The notes: a model not told the origin generated them from the letters alone. Positions 7,084 to 16,251 are shown, counted from the first letter of the stretch. The stretch is DNA of 30,699 nt from SIG565 sp045647785 (GCA_045647785.1 JAZRMU010000038.1:1-30699), one strand, 5' to 3'. Translations and numbers: made by a program.

Positions 7084-9078
7084 ATGGCTTATAAGAAATG
7101 GGTGGTCGAGAGTGGCGATAAGGCTCTTGCGTTGCGTCTTGCCGAAATGTGCGACACCGACCCGTTTTTAACCCTTATTGCTGTTTCTCGCGGCTATACT
7201 CTGCCTGATGAGCTCGAGATGTTTTTTGCCCCCGAGCCGATACTAAATTCCCCTTGGGAGCTGCCTGATATTGAGGCTGCAGCCGAGGCTATAAACGGTG
7301 CTATAGAGGAAAATAAAAAAATCGCAGTATTTGGCGATTATGATTGCGATGGTATAACAGCTACCGCTTTACTCTATAGCTACTTAAAAAAGCGTGGCGC
7401 AAATGTAATTTACTATTTACCCGACCGCTTTACCGATGGCTACGGAATGAACAACACCGCTATCGATTATCTAAAGGGCGAGGGTGTAGAGCTTATAATA
7501 ACGGTGGATAACGGTATTGCCGCCAAAAATGAGGTTGAATATGCAAAAACGCTGGGTATTGGCACCGTTATAACCGACCATCATCTGCCACCCGAAATTT
7601 TGCCCGATGCTTTAGCGGTTGTAGACCCGCATATCGGTGGTTGCGAATTCCCCGATGTCAGCGGTGTTATGGTGGCTTTCAAGGTGGTTTGTGCCACCGC
7701 GGGTGCGGAGCCCGAAGAGCTGCTGCCCGAATATGCCGACCTGCTTGCTATCGGTCTTGTAGCCGATATTATGCCGCTTAAAAATGAAAACCGTTCGGCT
7801 GTAAGAGCGGGTATTGATGCTATTAACAATACTAAAAAAATGGGAATTATAGCGTTGCTGAATGCGGCAAGCATCGGCAGAGGAACGCTGACTGCGGGCA
7901 AGATAGCATTTGGTATAGCACCGAGGCTTAATGCTGTTGGAAGAATGTCGTCGCCCATACCGGCGCTCGAACTGCTGCTGTCGGAGGATTTCGGCAGGGC
8001 TAATGAGTTAGCGGCATTAATTGAGGAGCAAAACCGCAAGCGTCAGAGTGAGGAAGCGGGAGTATTCTCGGCGGCTTTGAGGATGATTGAACAAAACGGA
8101 TATAACCACCATCGCGTTATAGTTGCGGCGGGGGAGAACTGGCATCACGGCGTGCTTGGAATCGCCGCTGCTAAAATAACCGAGAAATATGGAAAGCCCG
8201 CAATTCTGCTGTCGATACAGGATGGTGTGGCTTCGGGCTCGGGCAGAAGCATTGAGGGCTTTTCGCTCTACGATGCGCTAAAGAGCAACGAGGAGCTTTT
8301 AACAAAATTCGGCGGTCATAAGCAGGCTGCGGGATTAACGCTTGAGCAAAACAAAATAGAACTGTTGAGAGAAGGGCTTAATAATTTTGCCCGTCAGACA
8401 GCCGCAGCAGTGCCTACCCTGCGGCTTGACTGCAGGCTGAATCCCGAGGCAATAACCCTCGATTTAGCCGAGGCGCTTGAAGCATTAGAGCCCTTCGGTA
8501 TGGGCAACCCAACCCCCGTTTTCGGTATCTATAATCTGGAAATTACTCGGGTTAATGAATTGTCGGGCGGTAAGCACACAAAGCTGCTGCTTTCTAAAAA
8601 TGGGCATTCTATGCAGGCGATGCTTTTCAGCACACCGACTGCCGAATTCCCATTCTCTGTTGGCGATTTGGTGGATGTAGCCGTAACCCTCGCGATAAAT
8701 GAATATAACGGCGCTAAAAATGTTACCGTAATGGTAAAGGCGATTAAAAAATCGGGCATCTCCGAGGATGCCGTGTTTAACGATTTAGCGCTTTATGATG
8801 CCTTTAAATGCGGTGAGCAGGCAGATTATCCCACAGTTGTTCGCGATGATATAATAGCCGTCTATAGGCAAATTTCTGCAAGTGCAAACGAGGAGGCGTT
8901 AAAGCAGCGTCTGCTTGGCAGCACGGGTATGTTTAAAACGCTGATAGCACTTGATGTGCTTGAGGAATTAGGATTGATAATTCGCCGCTGCGGCATATCG
9001 GGTAATCAAATCCGCGTGGTAAGCGGCAAAAAAGCCGAGCTTGAAAATTCGGAAATTCTTAAGAGATTGGGCAGGTGA
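7084..9078 (+). CDS. recJ: Single-stranded-DNA-specific exonuclease RecJ
   Basis: RecJ degrades single-stranded DNA 5' to 3' in recombination and repair. From ATG 7084 the protein is 664 residues. The DHH-family metal motifs are present: VFGDYDCDGITA (residues 82-93), TDHHLPPE (DHH 165-167) and the DHHA1-type ASGSGRSIEGF, followed by an OB-fold. It exceeds the roughly 570-residue proteobacterial form by about 100 C-terminal residues that look like the helical extension of Firmicutes RecJ. A GTG three codons upstream (7075) is possible, but GGGGTG spaced before the ATG favours 7084. It overlaps the start region of relA. The apt gene that often sits between recJ and relA in Firmicutes is absent. 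Confidence 0.95.
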   Translation: MAYKKWVVESGDKALALRLAEMCDTDPFLTLIAVSRGYTLPDELEMFFAPEPILNSPWELPDIEAAAEAINGAIEENKKIAVFGDYDCDGITATALLYSYLKKRGANVIYYLPDRFTDGYGMNNTAIDYLKGEGVELIITVDNGIAAKNEVEYAKTLGIGTVITDHHLPPEILPDALAVVDPHIGGCEFPDVSGVMVAFKVVCATAGAEPEELLPEYADLLAIGLVADIMPLKNENRSAVRAGIDAINNTKKMGIIALLNAASIGRGTLTAGKIAFGIAPRLNAVGRMSSPIPALELLLSEDFGRANELAALIEEQNRKRQSEEAGVFSAALRMIEQNGYNHHRVIVAAGENWHHGVLGIAAAKITEKYGKPAILLSIQDGVASGSGRSIEGFSLYDALKSNEELLTKFGGHKQAAGLTLEQNKIELLREGLNNFARQTAAAVPTLRLDCRLNPEAITLDLAEALEALEPFGMGNPTPVFGIYNLEITRVNELSGGKHTKLLLSKNGHSMQAMLFSTPTAEFPFSVGDLVDVAVTLAINEYNGAKNVTVMVKAIKKSGISEDAVFNDLALYDAFKCGEQADYPTVVRDDIIAVYRQISASANEEALKQRLLGSTGMFKTLIALDVLEELGLIIRRCGISGNQIRVVSGKKAELENSEILKRLGR

Positions 9079-9083
9079 TATTT

Positions 9084-11273
9084 TTGGAAGCTATTTATGA
9101 AAACAACTATAAAGCGCTTGAAAAACTTTTAATCGATTCGGGCGGTGAGTATAATTATGAGCTTATCCGTAGTGCCTTTGAATGCTGTGTTGCAGCGCAT
9201 AAGGGGCAGCTCCGCTCATCGAAAGAGGAGTTTTATCTGCATCCGTACAATGTTGCAAAAATAATAGTAGGTCTTGGTATGGATTCGGAATCTATTGCTG
9301 CCGCACTGCTGCACGATACGGTTGAGGATACCAATATAACGCTGGAGGATATTAAAAATCGCTTCGGCAAAGAGGTGGCTCATATTGTTGACGGTGTAAC
9401 AAAGCTTGGTAAAATCACCTATACCACCAAGGAGCAGCAGCAGGCTGAAAATCTTCGCAAAATGCTTATGGCAATGGCGGAGGATATTCGCGTTATTCTT
9501 ATAAAGCTTGCCGACCGCCTTCACAATATGCGTACTATCGATGCAATGTCGGATTACAAGCAGCTTGAAAAATCTGCTGAAACCTTGGAAATTTATGCGC
9601 CGATAGCGCATAGGCTCGGTATTAGACCGATAAAAGAGGAGCTTGAGGATTTATCTATTAAGCACCTCGACCCTATAGCCTACGACCAGATTGAGCAGCT
9701 ACTTAAGCTGCGCCGTGAGCACCGAGAAAAAATACTCAATTCCATAAGCAGCAAGATTGAGGAGCGGCTGCACTTGGTTATGCCGGGGGTTAATATATCC
9801 ATTCAGTCGCGAGTTAAGTCGATACACGGAATTTATCGAAAAATGTTCGTGGGCGGCAAGGATTTCGATGAAATCTACGATATATATGCGTTACGCATAA
9901 TAACCGATTCGGTTAACGACTGCTATAATATTCTCGGTATTATGCACGATATGTTCCGCCCCATTCCCGGACGCTTTAAGGACTATATTTCAATGCCCAA
10001 GCCTAACCGTTATCAGTCGCTTCACACGACGGTGCTCGGTCGCGAGGGTATACCCTTTGAAATTCAAATCCGTACTGCCGAAATGCACCATACCGCCGAG
10101 TATGGTATCGCAGCGCATTGGAAGTATAAAGAGGGTATTGTGGGCAGCGATAATATGGAGGAGCAGTTAGCTTGGGTAAGGCAGATTCTTGAGAATCAGT
10201 CCACTGCGGGCGATTCCTCCGAAATTATCAGTAATATTAAGATTGATTTAGCGCAGGATGATGTCTTTGCCGTAACGCCTAAGGGCGATGTTATCAATCT
10301 GCCCGTCGGTTCAACCGTTATCGACTTCGCTTTTGCCATCCACACCGCCGTTGGCATCAAAATGGTGGGGGCAAAGGTAGACGGTAAGATTGTACCTATA
10401 AATCATGTTATAAATACAGGTGAGGTTATTGAAATTTTAACCTCTAATCAGGCGGGTAGGGGTCCCAGCCGAGATTGGCTGAACATCGCTGTTACCAATC
10501 AGGCAAAGGCAAAAATCCGTTCTTGGTTCAAGAAGGAAAAACGCGCCGAAAACATCGAAAGTGGCAAGGAGAGCCTTGAATCCGAGTTTAAGCGCAACCT
10601 TATGAGCTTTGAGGGTGAAGAATTAGGGGAGTTTATCGCCGATATCGCCAAAAAGTTCAAATTCCCCGATGCCGAGGAGTTTTATGCTGCTATAGGCTAT
10701 GGCGGTATTCTGCTTTCCAAAATAATGCCTCGAATTAAAGATGATTATTTAAAGCTTCGAAAAGCACCTCAAAAGCCAGAGCCCGAAATAGTTCCCATTA
10801 ATCACAAGGCGTCTACCGATGGCGTTATTGTCGATGGGCTGCACGACTGCCTTATTAAGTTTTCAAAGTGCTGTGCGCCGCTGCCAGGTGATGAGATTAT
10901 CGGCTTTATAACCCGCGGACACGGTGTTTCAATTCATAAGAGGGACTGCGTTAATGTACCTGTGGACATTTCCGCTGCCTCCGAGCCGGGTCGCTGGATA
11001 AATGCACATTGGGCAGGAAGCAACACAAATAAGCTGTTCACCTCCTCCCTTCAGATTATGGGTGTCGACCGCGATGGTCTGCTCGCCGAGGTTACGATTA
11101 CGCTATATAATATGCATGTATCGCTGCACAGCGTTAATGCGCGTTCTCTAAAGGGCGGCAACTGCTTAATTGATGTAACCGTCAGCACAGAGGGACTCAC
11201 CCACCTTAAAAACATTATCAATCACCTTGAAAAATTAAGCGGTGTATTCAGCGTTGAAAGAATTAATAAATAG
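9084..11273 (+). CDS. relA: Bifunctional (p)ppGpp synthetase/hydrolase (RelA/SpoT homologue)
   Basis: This long Rel enzyme makes and degrades the stringent alarmone (p)ppGpp. Domain order over about 729 residues is: HD hydrolase with FYLHPYNVAK (His53) and ALLHDTVEDT (His77-Asp78); synthetase with RVKSIHGIYRKM and GRFKDYISMPKPN (RFKD 297-300); TGS around 392-453; a helical/zinc-finger region with CCAPLPGDEI; and a C-terminal ACT/RRM domain. The RxKD motif instead of ExDD marks a bifunctional enzyme, and both active sites look intact. The start is uncertain: TTG 9084 has AGGTGA five bases upstream, whereas GTG 9075 in the same frame overlaps the recJ stop with a poorer ribosome site. Confidence 0.96.
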   Translation: MEAIYENNYKALEKLLIDSGGEYNYELIRSAFECCVAAHKGQLRSSKEEFYLHPYNVAKIIVGLGMDSESIAAALLHDTVEDTNITLEDIKNRFGKEVAHIVDGVTKLGKITYTTKEQQQAENLRKMLMAMAEDIRVILIKLADRLHNMRTIDAMSDYKQLEKSAETLEIYAPIAHRLGIRPIKEELEDLSIKHLDPIAYDQIEQLLKLRREHREKILNSISSKIEERLHLVMPGVNISIQSRVKSIHGIYRKMFVGGKDFDEIYDIYALRIITDSVNDCYNILGIMHDMFRPIPGRFKDYISMPKPNRYQSLHTTVLGREGIPFEIQIRTAEMHHTAEYGIAAHWKYKEGIVGSDNMEEQLAWVRQILENQSTAGDSSEIISNIKIDLAQDDVFAVTPKGDVINLPVGSTVIDFAFAIHTAVGIKMVGAKVDGKIVPINHVINTGEVIEILTSNQAGRGPSRDWLNIAVTNQAKAKIRSWFKKEKRAENIESGKESLESEFKRNLMSFEGEELGEFIADIAKKFKFPDAEEFYAAIGYGGILLSKIMPRIKDDYLKLRKAPQKPEPEIVPINHKASTDGVIVDGLHDCLIKFSKCCAPLPGDEIIGFITRGHGVSIHKRDCVNVPVDISAASEPGRWINAHWAGSNTNKLFTSSLQIMGVDRDGLLAEVTITLYNMHVSLHSVNARSLKGGNCLIDVTVSTEGLTHLKNIINHLEKLSGVFSVERINK

Positions 11274-11282
11274 AGGTATTTT

Positions 11283-11741
11283 ATGAAAGCTGTTATTCAA
11301 AGGGTTTCCTATGCCACCTGCACGGTTGAGGGCAACCTTGTCGGAAAAACCGATAAGGGCTTTATGGTGCTGCTCGGTGTTGAGTCGGGCGATACGGTCG
11401 AGGATGCCGATATCCTTGCGCGCAAGGTAGCAAATCTTCGCATTTTTTGCGATGCGGAGGATAAAATGAATTTATCCCTTCTGGATATCGGCGGCGGGGC
11501 ACTTGTTATTTCAAATTTCACCCTCCTTGCCGATACAAAGAAGGGCAACCGCCCCTCCTTTATAAACGCTATGGAGCCCCAAGGCGCCAATAATATGTAT
11601 GAGTATTTTTGCGAAAGGCTGTTCGGAGAGGGTGTTAAAAGCGTTGAAAAGGGCGTTTTTGGCGGCGATATGAAGATTGAACTGTTGAATGACGGTCCTG
11701 TTACCATCATTCTGGATACCGCGATTTGGAGGAAAAAATGA
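11283..11741 (+). CDS. dtd: D-aminoacyl-tRNA deacylase
   Basis: DTD removes D-amino acids and mischarged glycine from tRNA. The 152-residue length is standard. The family signatures are MKAVIQRVSYATC at the N-terminus, ISNFTLLADTKKGNRPSF (the usual SQFTL appears as SNFTL) and the C-terminal NDGPVTI gly-cis-Pro type motif. ATG 11283 follows the relA stop by nine bases, and the ATGA at its end overlaps the next gene. The recJ-relA-dtd-MBL-hemZ order is common in Clostridia. Confidence 0.95.
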   Translation: MKAVIQRVSYATCTVEGNLVGKTDKGFMVLLGVESGDTVEDADILARKVANLRIFCDAEDKMNLSLLDIGGGALVISNFTLLADTKKGNRPSFINAMEPQGANNMYEYFCERLFGEGVKSVEKGVFGGDMKIELLNDGPVTIILDTAIWRKK

Positions 11742-12367
11742 TAGTTAAACGCTTTAATATCGGAGCGCTCTCGACTAATTGCTATGTGGTGTCGGGCGAG
11801 GATTTTGCATTTATTGTGGACCCGGCAGATGCTGATAGTGAAATGCTTAAATATGTTTTGCCCTTGAGCGATAAGCCGAATAAGGCGATTCTGCTGACCC
11901 ACTGCCATATCGACCATATTTTAGGGCTTAATGCCGTTCACGAAATATGGCGCTGCCCCATAATAATAGGCGAAGAGGATATGGAAGCGATAATGAACCC
12001 CAAATATAACCTATCGGCTATGATTTTTGGCGCAGATATAGCCTTCAGCGCCGATAAAGCGTTAAAGGACGGCGACGAAATAGCCCTCGGCAGCGCCAAA
12101 ATCAACGTTTTGGCAGCACCGGGGCACACTCCCGGTAGTGTTTGCTATATGATAGAGGACGCTATGTTCAGCGGCGATGTGCTCTTTCGAGGTACTATCG
12201 GCAGAACCGATTTTCCGCGCTCAAGCACCTCCGATATGCTGAAAAGCCTTAAAAAATTAGCTGAAATCAGCACAAATTACCGTGTATTTGCGGGACACAA
12301 TGAGGAAACAACACTGTTTTATGAGAAAAAATACAATCCTTTTTTGAGAAATAATGAATTTATGTAA
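11738..12367 (+). CDS. MBL-fold hydrolase, glyoxalase II-like (YqgX type)
   Basis: This metallo-beta-lactamase-fold hydrolase of 209 residues has the two-metal motif THCHIDH (His55, His57, Asp59, His60), plus later metal ligands in APGHTPGS, FSGDVLF and FAGHNEET. This pattern fits the hydroxyacylglutathione hydrolase-like YqgX/YcbL group. The natural thioester substrate in Firmicutes is unclear. ATG 11738 has GGAGG six bases upstream and overlaps the dtd stop by four bases. A TTG at 11726 would place the ribosome site inside the gene, so I reject it. Confidence 0.92.
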   Translation: MIVKRFNIGALSTNCYVVSGEDFAFIVDPADADSEMLKYVLPLSDKPNKAILLTHCHIDHILGLNAVHEIWRCPIIIGEEDMEAIMNPKYNLSAMIFGADIAFSADKALKDGDEIALGSAKINVLAAPGHTPGSVCYMIEDAMFSGDVLFRGTIGRTDFPRSSTSDMLKSLKKLAEISTNYRVFAGHNEETTLFYEKKYNPFLRNNEFM

Positions 12368-13823
12368 TATAAATCATAGCTTCAGCTATGAAACCGAAAA
12401 GCTGTGCAGACTATTTCTGCCATTTGACAAGATTAATATATTAGACCATATAGAGCCTGCCGATATCTATGCCGTAACCGAAATAAAGGGTGATGAGGCT
12501 GTGTGTGCTCTGCATATTGGCGATAAAGCGGCAAAAGCCTGTGAAACTGTGAACAGGTCGGGGGACACCCCCGCTAACAGCCATGAGGAGCTGGCAATAG
12601 CTGTAGGTTTATACAACTGTTTTTGCGAGCTGTTCGGGCATGAGCCCAGCTGGGGAATATTAACGGGTGTTCGCCCCGCAAAGCTGTTTTCCTCGCTAAA
12701 GAGGCGCTACGGTGCGGCGGCTGCAACCGAATATTTCAGAAAGCAGCTAAAGGTTAGTGATAAAAAAATCAGCCTTTGTGAAAAAACAGCCCAAACCGAG
12801 CAGGTAATTGTGGAAAAATCCACAAATGATAGCTTTAGCCTTTATGTTTCCATTCCGTTTTGCCCGAGTCGCTGCAGCTATTGCTCGTTTGTTTCACATT
12901 CGGTAGAAAAGGCGAAAAAGCTGATTCCCGAATATCTCGAAAAGCTGAAATATGAGCTGACTTATACAGCCGACCTTGCTAAAAGTAACGGTCTTGCACT
13001 TAAAAGTGTTTATATTGGCGGAGGCACACCCACCAGCCTTACCACCGAGCAAATAACCGATTTAATGAGGCATATTGCGGAAAACTTCGATTTAAGCGGT
13101 ATTATGGAATACACGGTTGAAGCGGGCAGACCCGATACTTTAGACCGTGAAAAGCTGACCGCGATTCTGGCGGGGGGCGCCACCAGAATCAGCATAAATC
13201 CGCAAACATTAAATGATGCGGTGCTCGAAAAAATCGGCAGACGCCATACAAGGCAGCAGGCGGTGGATGCATATCTGCTTGCCCGCGAGGTCGGTTTTGA
13301 TAATATAAATATGGATTTAATTGCGGGACTCCCCTCTGATACGCTCGAAAGCTTTAAGAAGACGGTTGATGAAATTATCGAGCTTTCTCCCGAGAATGTA
13401 ACGGTGCATTCGCTGTCCCTTAAGCGTGCTGCCGACCTTAATAAAACCGCCCCCGATATGACAGAGGGGCAGATAGCCGAGGCTATGGTGGACTATGCGC
13501 GCGAAAGGTTGAGCGAGGCGGGCATTGTTCCGTACTATATGTACAGGCAGAGCAAAACTGTGGGCAACCTTGAAAATGTGGGCTATGCCAAGGCGGGGTA
13601 TGAGGGCGCTTATAATGTGTATATTATGGATGAAACCCATTCTATTTTAGCCTGCGGTGCATCGGCAGTTACCAAGCTTCGTGAACCGTTTGGCACGCAT
13701 ATTGAGCGCATTTTTAATTTTAAATACCCGTATGAATATATCGAGGGTATCGATACGCTTATAGAGCGCAAGCAGGGAATTAATGAGTTTTACAGTAAAT
13801 ACCCGCTTGAAAAAGGCTGTTAA
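12354..13823 (+). CDS. hemZ: Coproporphyrinogen dehydrogenase-like radical SAM protein HemZ
   Basis: HemZ is a HemN-family radical SAM protein. The 489-residue protein has an N-terminal domain of about 160 residues with WGILTGVRPAK, then YVSIPFCPSRCSYCSF giving Cys170, Cys174 and Cys177, then GGGTPTS and INPQTLND. It is annotated as oxygen-independent coproporphyrinogen III oxidase, although activity of the clostridial form is not settled and no other heme-synthesis gene is in the window. ATG 12354 overlaps the preceding hydrolase by 14 bases. It ends the recJ-relA-dtd-MBL-hemZ run. Confidence 0.9.
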   Translation: MNLCNINHSFSYETEKLCRLFLPFDKINILDHIEPADIYAVTEIKGDEAVCALHIGDKAAKACETVNRSGDTPANSHEELAIAVGLYNCFCELFGHEPSWGILTGVRPAKLFSSLKRRYGAAAATEYFRKQLKVSDKKISLCEKTAQTEQVIVEKSTNDSFSLYVSIPFCPSRCSYCSFVSHSVEKAKKLIPEYLEKLKYELTYTADLAKSNGLALKSVYIGGGTPTSLTTEQITDLMRHIAENFDLSGIMEYTVEAGRPDTLDREKLTAILAGGATRISINPQTLNDAVLEKIGRRHTRQQAVDAYLLAREVGFDNINMDLIAGLPSDTLESFKKTVDEIIELSPENVTVHSLSLKRAADLNKTAPDMTEGQIAEAMVDYARERLSEAGIVPYYMYRQSKTVGNLENVGYAKAGYEGAYNVYIMDETHSILACGASAVTKLREPFGTHIERIFNFKYPYEYIEGIDTLIERKQGINEFYSKYPLEKGC

Positions 13824-13866
13824 ATGTAATAAAATAAATACATAACAAGTTAGAAAGGAATTTCTT

Positions 13867-14238
13867 ATGGATTTTTTAAATGAATGCCTTGATAAGGCGA
13901 AGGACATTTTTGAAACCGCAAAGGAAAAAACCGATAAGGCGGTTGCTATCGGCAAGCAGAGGTATGATATAGCAGCTCTTGAAGGTCGAATTAATAAAAG
14001 CTATCAGGCGCTCGGTCGCATCTGCTTTGAAAATTATAAGGGCGATGCTGCCGCCCCCGACGAGGTTAAGGCATTAATAGCTCAAATTGAAGCCGAAAAG
14101 GAAACAATAACACTCGCTCGTGAGGAGCTGGAGCGTATGAGGGCAAGCAGAGTTTGTCCCGTTTGCACAGGCGTTATTGCAGAAAATGCCGCATTTTGCA
14201 GCCATTGCGGCGCAAAACTTATTTATACGGAAGAATAA
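13867..14238 (+). CDS. Coiled-coil protein with C-terminal zinc ribbon
   Basis: I do not recognise a named family. The 123-residue protein starts with an amphipathic, Lys/Glu-rich stretch of about 35 residues, then a helical segment with QALGRICFENYKGD, a coiled-coil near residues 65-93 (EAEKETITLAREELERM), and a C-terminal zinc ribbon with CPVC (97-100) and CSHC (111-114). There is no signal peptide or membrane segment. AGAAAGGAA precedes ATG 13867. It is separated from the nucleosidase gene by two bases, so the two are probably co-expressed. The N-terminal part recalls small clostridial zinc-ribbon proteins of unknown role. Confidence 0.8.
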   Translation: MDFLNECLDKAKDIFETAKEKTDKAVAIGKQRYDIAALEGRINKSYQALGRICFENYKGDAAAPDEVKALIAQIEAEKETITLAREELERMRASRVCPVCTGVIAENAAFCSHCGAKLIYTEE

Positions 14239-14240
14239 TT

Positions 14241-14936
14241 ATGGAAAAAGAAATTAAGGTTGGATTAGTAATAGCCGACGGTGATGAATTTTTACCGTTT
14301 GAAAAAATGATGCCCTCTTTGGGCGCAGAGCAGGTGTCGGTTGCGGGAAGACGGGCATTCGACTTTTCTCTTGAAGGCTGCCGAGTAACCGCGGTGCACT
14401 GCGGCATAGGTAAGGTTAATGCAGCTGTAGCGGCGGCAGCCCTTGCCGAAAAGGGTGCAGATATTCTGCTTAATGTGGGTCTTTCGGGTGGAATTTCGGG
14501 AGTAAGGCGCGGCGAGCTCATAATTCCCGAGCGATTTTTAGAGCACGATTTCGATTTAACAGGTATCGGATATGAGCCCTGCGAGAAGCCGGGGCAGGAA
14601 TATATTTATTATTCCGACAAGGCTTTGTGCGAAAAGCTGTCAACAGTAGCGGCTGCCAGAGTTTTTGGCACAGCCGTTTGTGGAGATTGCTTTGTGAGCG
14701 ATAACGACTTGAGGGATTTCTTAAAGGAACAGTTTTCTGCAGCCACCTGCGATATGGAAACGGCGGCTATCGCCTATGTTGCAAGCAGCTATAAAATTCC
14801 GTTTGCGGCACTTCGAAAGGTGTCGGACGATGCGGGAAACGACGCTGTGGAGGATTACCGCGAGCTTAACGAAAAGGCTGAAAATGAGCTGGTTTTAGCG
14901 GTATTTTCGCTACTTGCAGAAATTTCCAAAAACTAA
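14241..14936 (+). CDS. 5'-methylthioadenosine/S-adenosylhomocysteine nucleosidase-like protein
   Basis: This phosphorylase/nucleosidase-superfamily protein has 231 residues. It shows the superfamily markers VHCGIGKVNAAVAAA, LLNVGLSGGI, the purine/ribose-binding CDMETAAIAYVA (catalytic-region Glu) and RKVSDDAG (catalytic-region Asp). MTAN cleaves methylthioadenosine and S-adenosylhomocysteine in methyl-cycle salvage. The usual N-terminal AMxEE motif is replaced by IADGDEF, so it may be a divergent nucleosidase. The frame is open upstream into the zinc-ribbon gene, but ATG 14241 with GGAAGAA upstream starts at the family's normal N-terminus. No luxS or mtnK is nearby. Confidence 0.8.
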   Translation: MEKEIKVGLVIADGDEFLPFEKMMPSLGAEQVSVAGRRAFDFSLEGCRVTAVHCGIGKVNAAVAAAALAEKGADILLNVGLSGGISGVRRGELIIPERFLEHDFDLTGIGYEPCEKPGQEYIYYSDKALCEKLSTVAAARVFGTAVCGDCFVSDNDLRDFLKEQFSAATCDMETAAIAYVASSYKIPFAALRKVSDDAGNDAVEDYRELNEKAENELVLAVFSLLAEISKN

Positions 14937-15065
14937 AAAACCGGCTTAAATCCGCTGTTTTTGGTGTGATTCGTTGTAAAAATGCCGAAACGCGAGCAAT
15001 TTTTTTGGTAAAAACACAAAAAATAGGTGAAATTCAACAATTGATATTGATTTTTTGGTGAAAAT

Positions 15066-15869
15066 ATGGTAAATTTAGAAATAACGAACAAACAGGGAAA
15101 GTATACATTTGAGGAATTTGTAGAAATTGTCCGTTTGCTTCGCGCTCCGGGCGGTTGCCCGTGGGATAGGGAACAAACACATAAGTCCATTAGAAACGAT
15201 TTTCTCGAGGAGACCTACGAAGCGGCCGATGCCATCGACACAGCTGATGACACCGCACTTTGCGAGGAGCTAGGCGATGTGCTGCTTCAAGTAGCGTTGC
15301 ATTCGCAAATAGCAAGCGAAGAGGAGTCGTTTAATATTTCCGATGTTATCGATACGGTAGCGCGAAAAATGATACTCCGCCATCCGCATGTGTTTGGCGA
15401 GGTTCAGGTGGAAAATTCTGATGAGGTTTTATCTAATTGGGATAAAATCAAAATGGCAGAAAAATCGCAGGAAACCGCAACCGATACGCTCAAAAGCGTA
15501 CCGCAGGCATTTCCCGCTTTAATGCGCGCCCAAAAGGTGCAAAAGCGTGCCGCAAAGGCGGGCTTCGATTGGAGCGAGGTGGAAGGTCCGCTTCTCAAGG
15601 TTGAGGAGGAAACAGCCGAGCTTAAAAATGCTGTGAAAATCGGCAACGCCGAGGAAATATTTGAGGAATTCGGCGATTTGCTTTTCTCGGCAGTAAATGT
15701 TTCCCGTTTTATTGGTGTTAATTCGGAGGAGGCTCTATCAGCCGCCACAAATAAATTCATCAGCCGTTTTGCCAAGGTTGAGCAACTGGCAATATCTCGC
15801 GGCATTGATATGAAAACCGCTTCCCTTGAAACGCTGGACAAGCTGTGGGATGAGGTCAAGGTTAAATAA
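15066..15869 (+). CDS. mazG: Nucleoside triphosphate pyrophosphohydrolase MazG
   Basis: MazG hydrolyses (d)NTPs to the monophosphate and pyrophosphate, removing non-canonical nucleotides. The 267-residue protein has two MazG domains. The first has LLRAPGGCPWD (25-34), EETYE (48-52) and CEELGDVLLQ (66-75); the second has KVEEETAELK and EEFGDLLFSAVN, which supply the metal-binding acidic residues. ATG 15066 follows a GGTGA. The 129-base gap before it shows no clear terminator or promoter. It opens the conserved mazG-HU-rqcP-yabPQ-divIC group. Confidence 0.95.
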   Translation: MVNLEITNKQGKYTFEEFVEIVRLLRAPGGCPWDREQTHKSIRNDFLEETYEAADAIDTADDTALCEELGDVLLQVALHSQIASEEESFNISDVIDTVARKMILRHPHVFGEVQVENSDEVLSNWDKIKMAEKSQETATDTLKSVPQAFPALMRAQKVQKRAAKAGFDWSEVEGPLLKVEEETAELKNAVKIGNAEEIFEEFGDLLFSAVNVSRFIGVNSEEALSAATNKFISRFAKVEQLAISRGIDMKTASLETLDKLWDEVKVK

Positions 15870-15927
15870 GTATTCAAACGGTAATCCGTTAGAAATAATA
15901 AAAAAATTTTTTTGGAGGTAATTTCAA

Positions 15928-16200
15928 ATGAACAAGACAGAATTAGTAGCAGCCATCGCAGAAAAGGCTGGAATCAAAAAGGCAGATGCAGATAAGGCTT
16001 TAGCAGCTTTCATCGAAACAGTTGGCGCAGAGCTTAAGGCTGGCGGCAAAATCCAGCTCGTAGGCTTCGGTACTTTCAAGGTTAACGAGCGTCCTGCAAG
16101 AACCGGTATCAATCCCCAGACCAAGGCTCAAATTAACATCGCAGCTTCCAAAGTTCCTGTATTCAAGGCTGGCGCTGCATTAAAAGAGGCTGTAAAATAA
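15928..16200 (+). CDS. hup: HU-family DNA-binding protein
   Basis: This is a histone-like nucleoid protein that bends DNA as a dimer. The 90-residue protein begins MNKTELVAAIAEKAG, with the core GKIQLVGFGTF, the arm residues RPARTGINPQTK and the tail KVPVFKAGAALKEAV. A strong TTTGGAGGT site lies before ATG 15928. An intrinsic terminator follows immediately (16213-16241), so most transcripts probably end there and HU is made in excess over the downstream genes. Its place between mazG and rqcP is common in Clostridia. Confidence 0.97.
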   Translation: MNKTELVAAIAEKAGIKKADADKALAAFIETVGAELKAGGKIQLVGFGTFKVNERPARTGINPQTKAQINIAASKVPVFKAGAALKEAVK

Positions 16201-16212
16201 GTTTTTTACCTT

Positions 16213-16241
16213 AAACCGCCGCTTTGCGGCGGTGTTGTTTT
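16213..16241 (+). terminator. Intrinsic terminator between HU and rqcP
   Basis: CCGCCGC (16216-16222) and GCGGCGG (16226-16232) form a 7-bp GC stem with a TTT loop, then TGTTGTTTT. The rqcP ribosome site TGGAG begins at its last base. It probably acts as a partial terminator within the operon. Confidence 0.75.
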
Positions 16242-16251
16242 GGAGCCTGAC

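Noticed and set aside
9216..9611. Minus-strand open frame of 131 codons within relA
   Set aside because: It is antisense to the conserved HD domain of relA and has no recognisable features.
15873..15901. Promoter for HU (TTCAAA-17-TAATAA)
   Set aside because: Both hexamers are poor, and no other support was seen.
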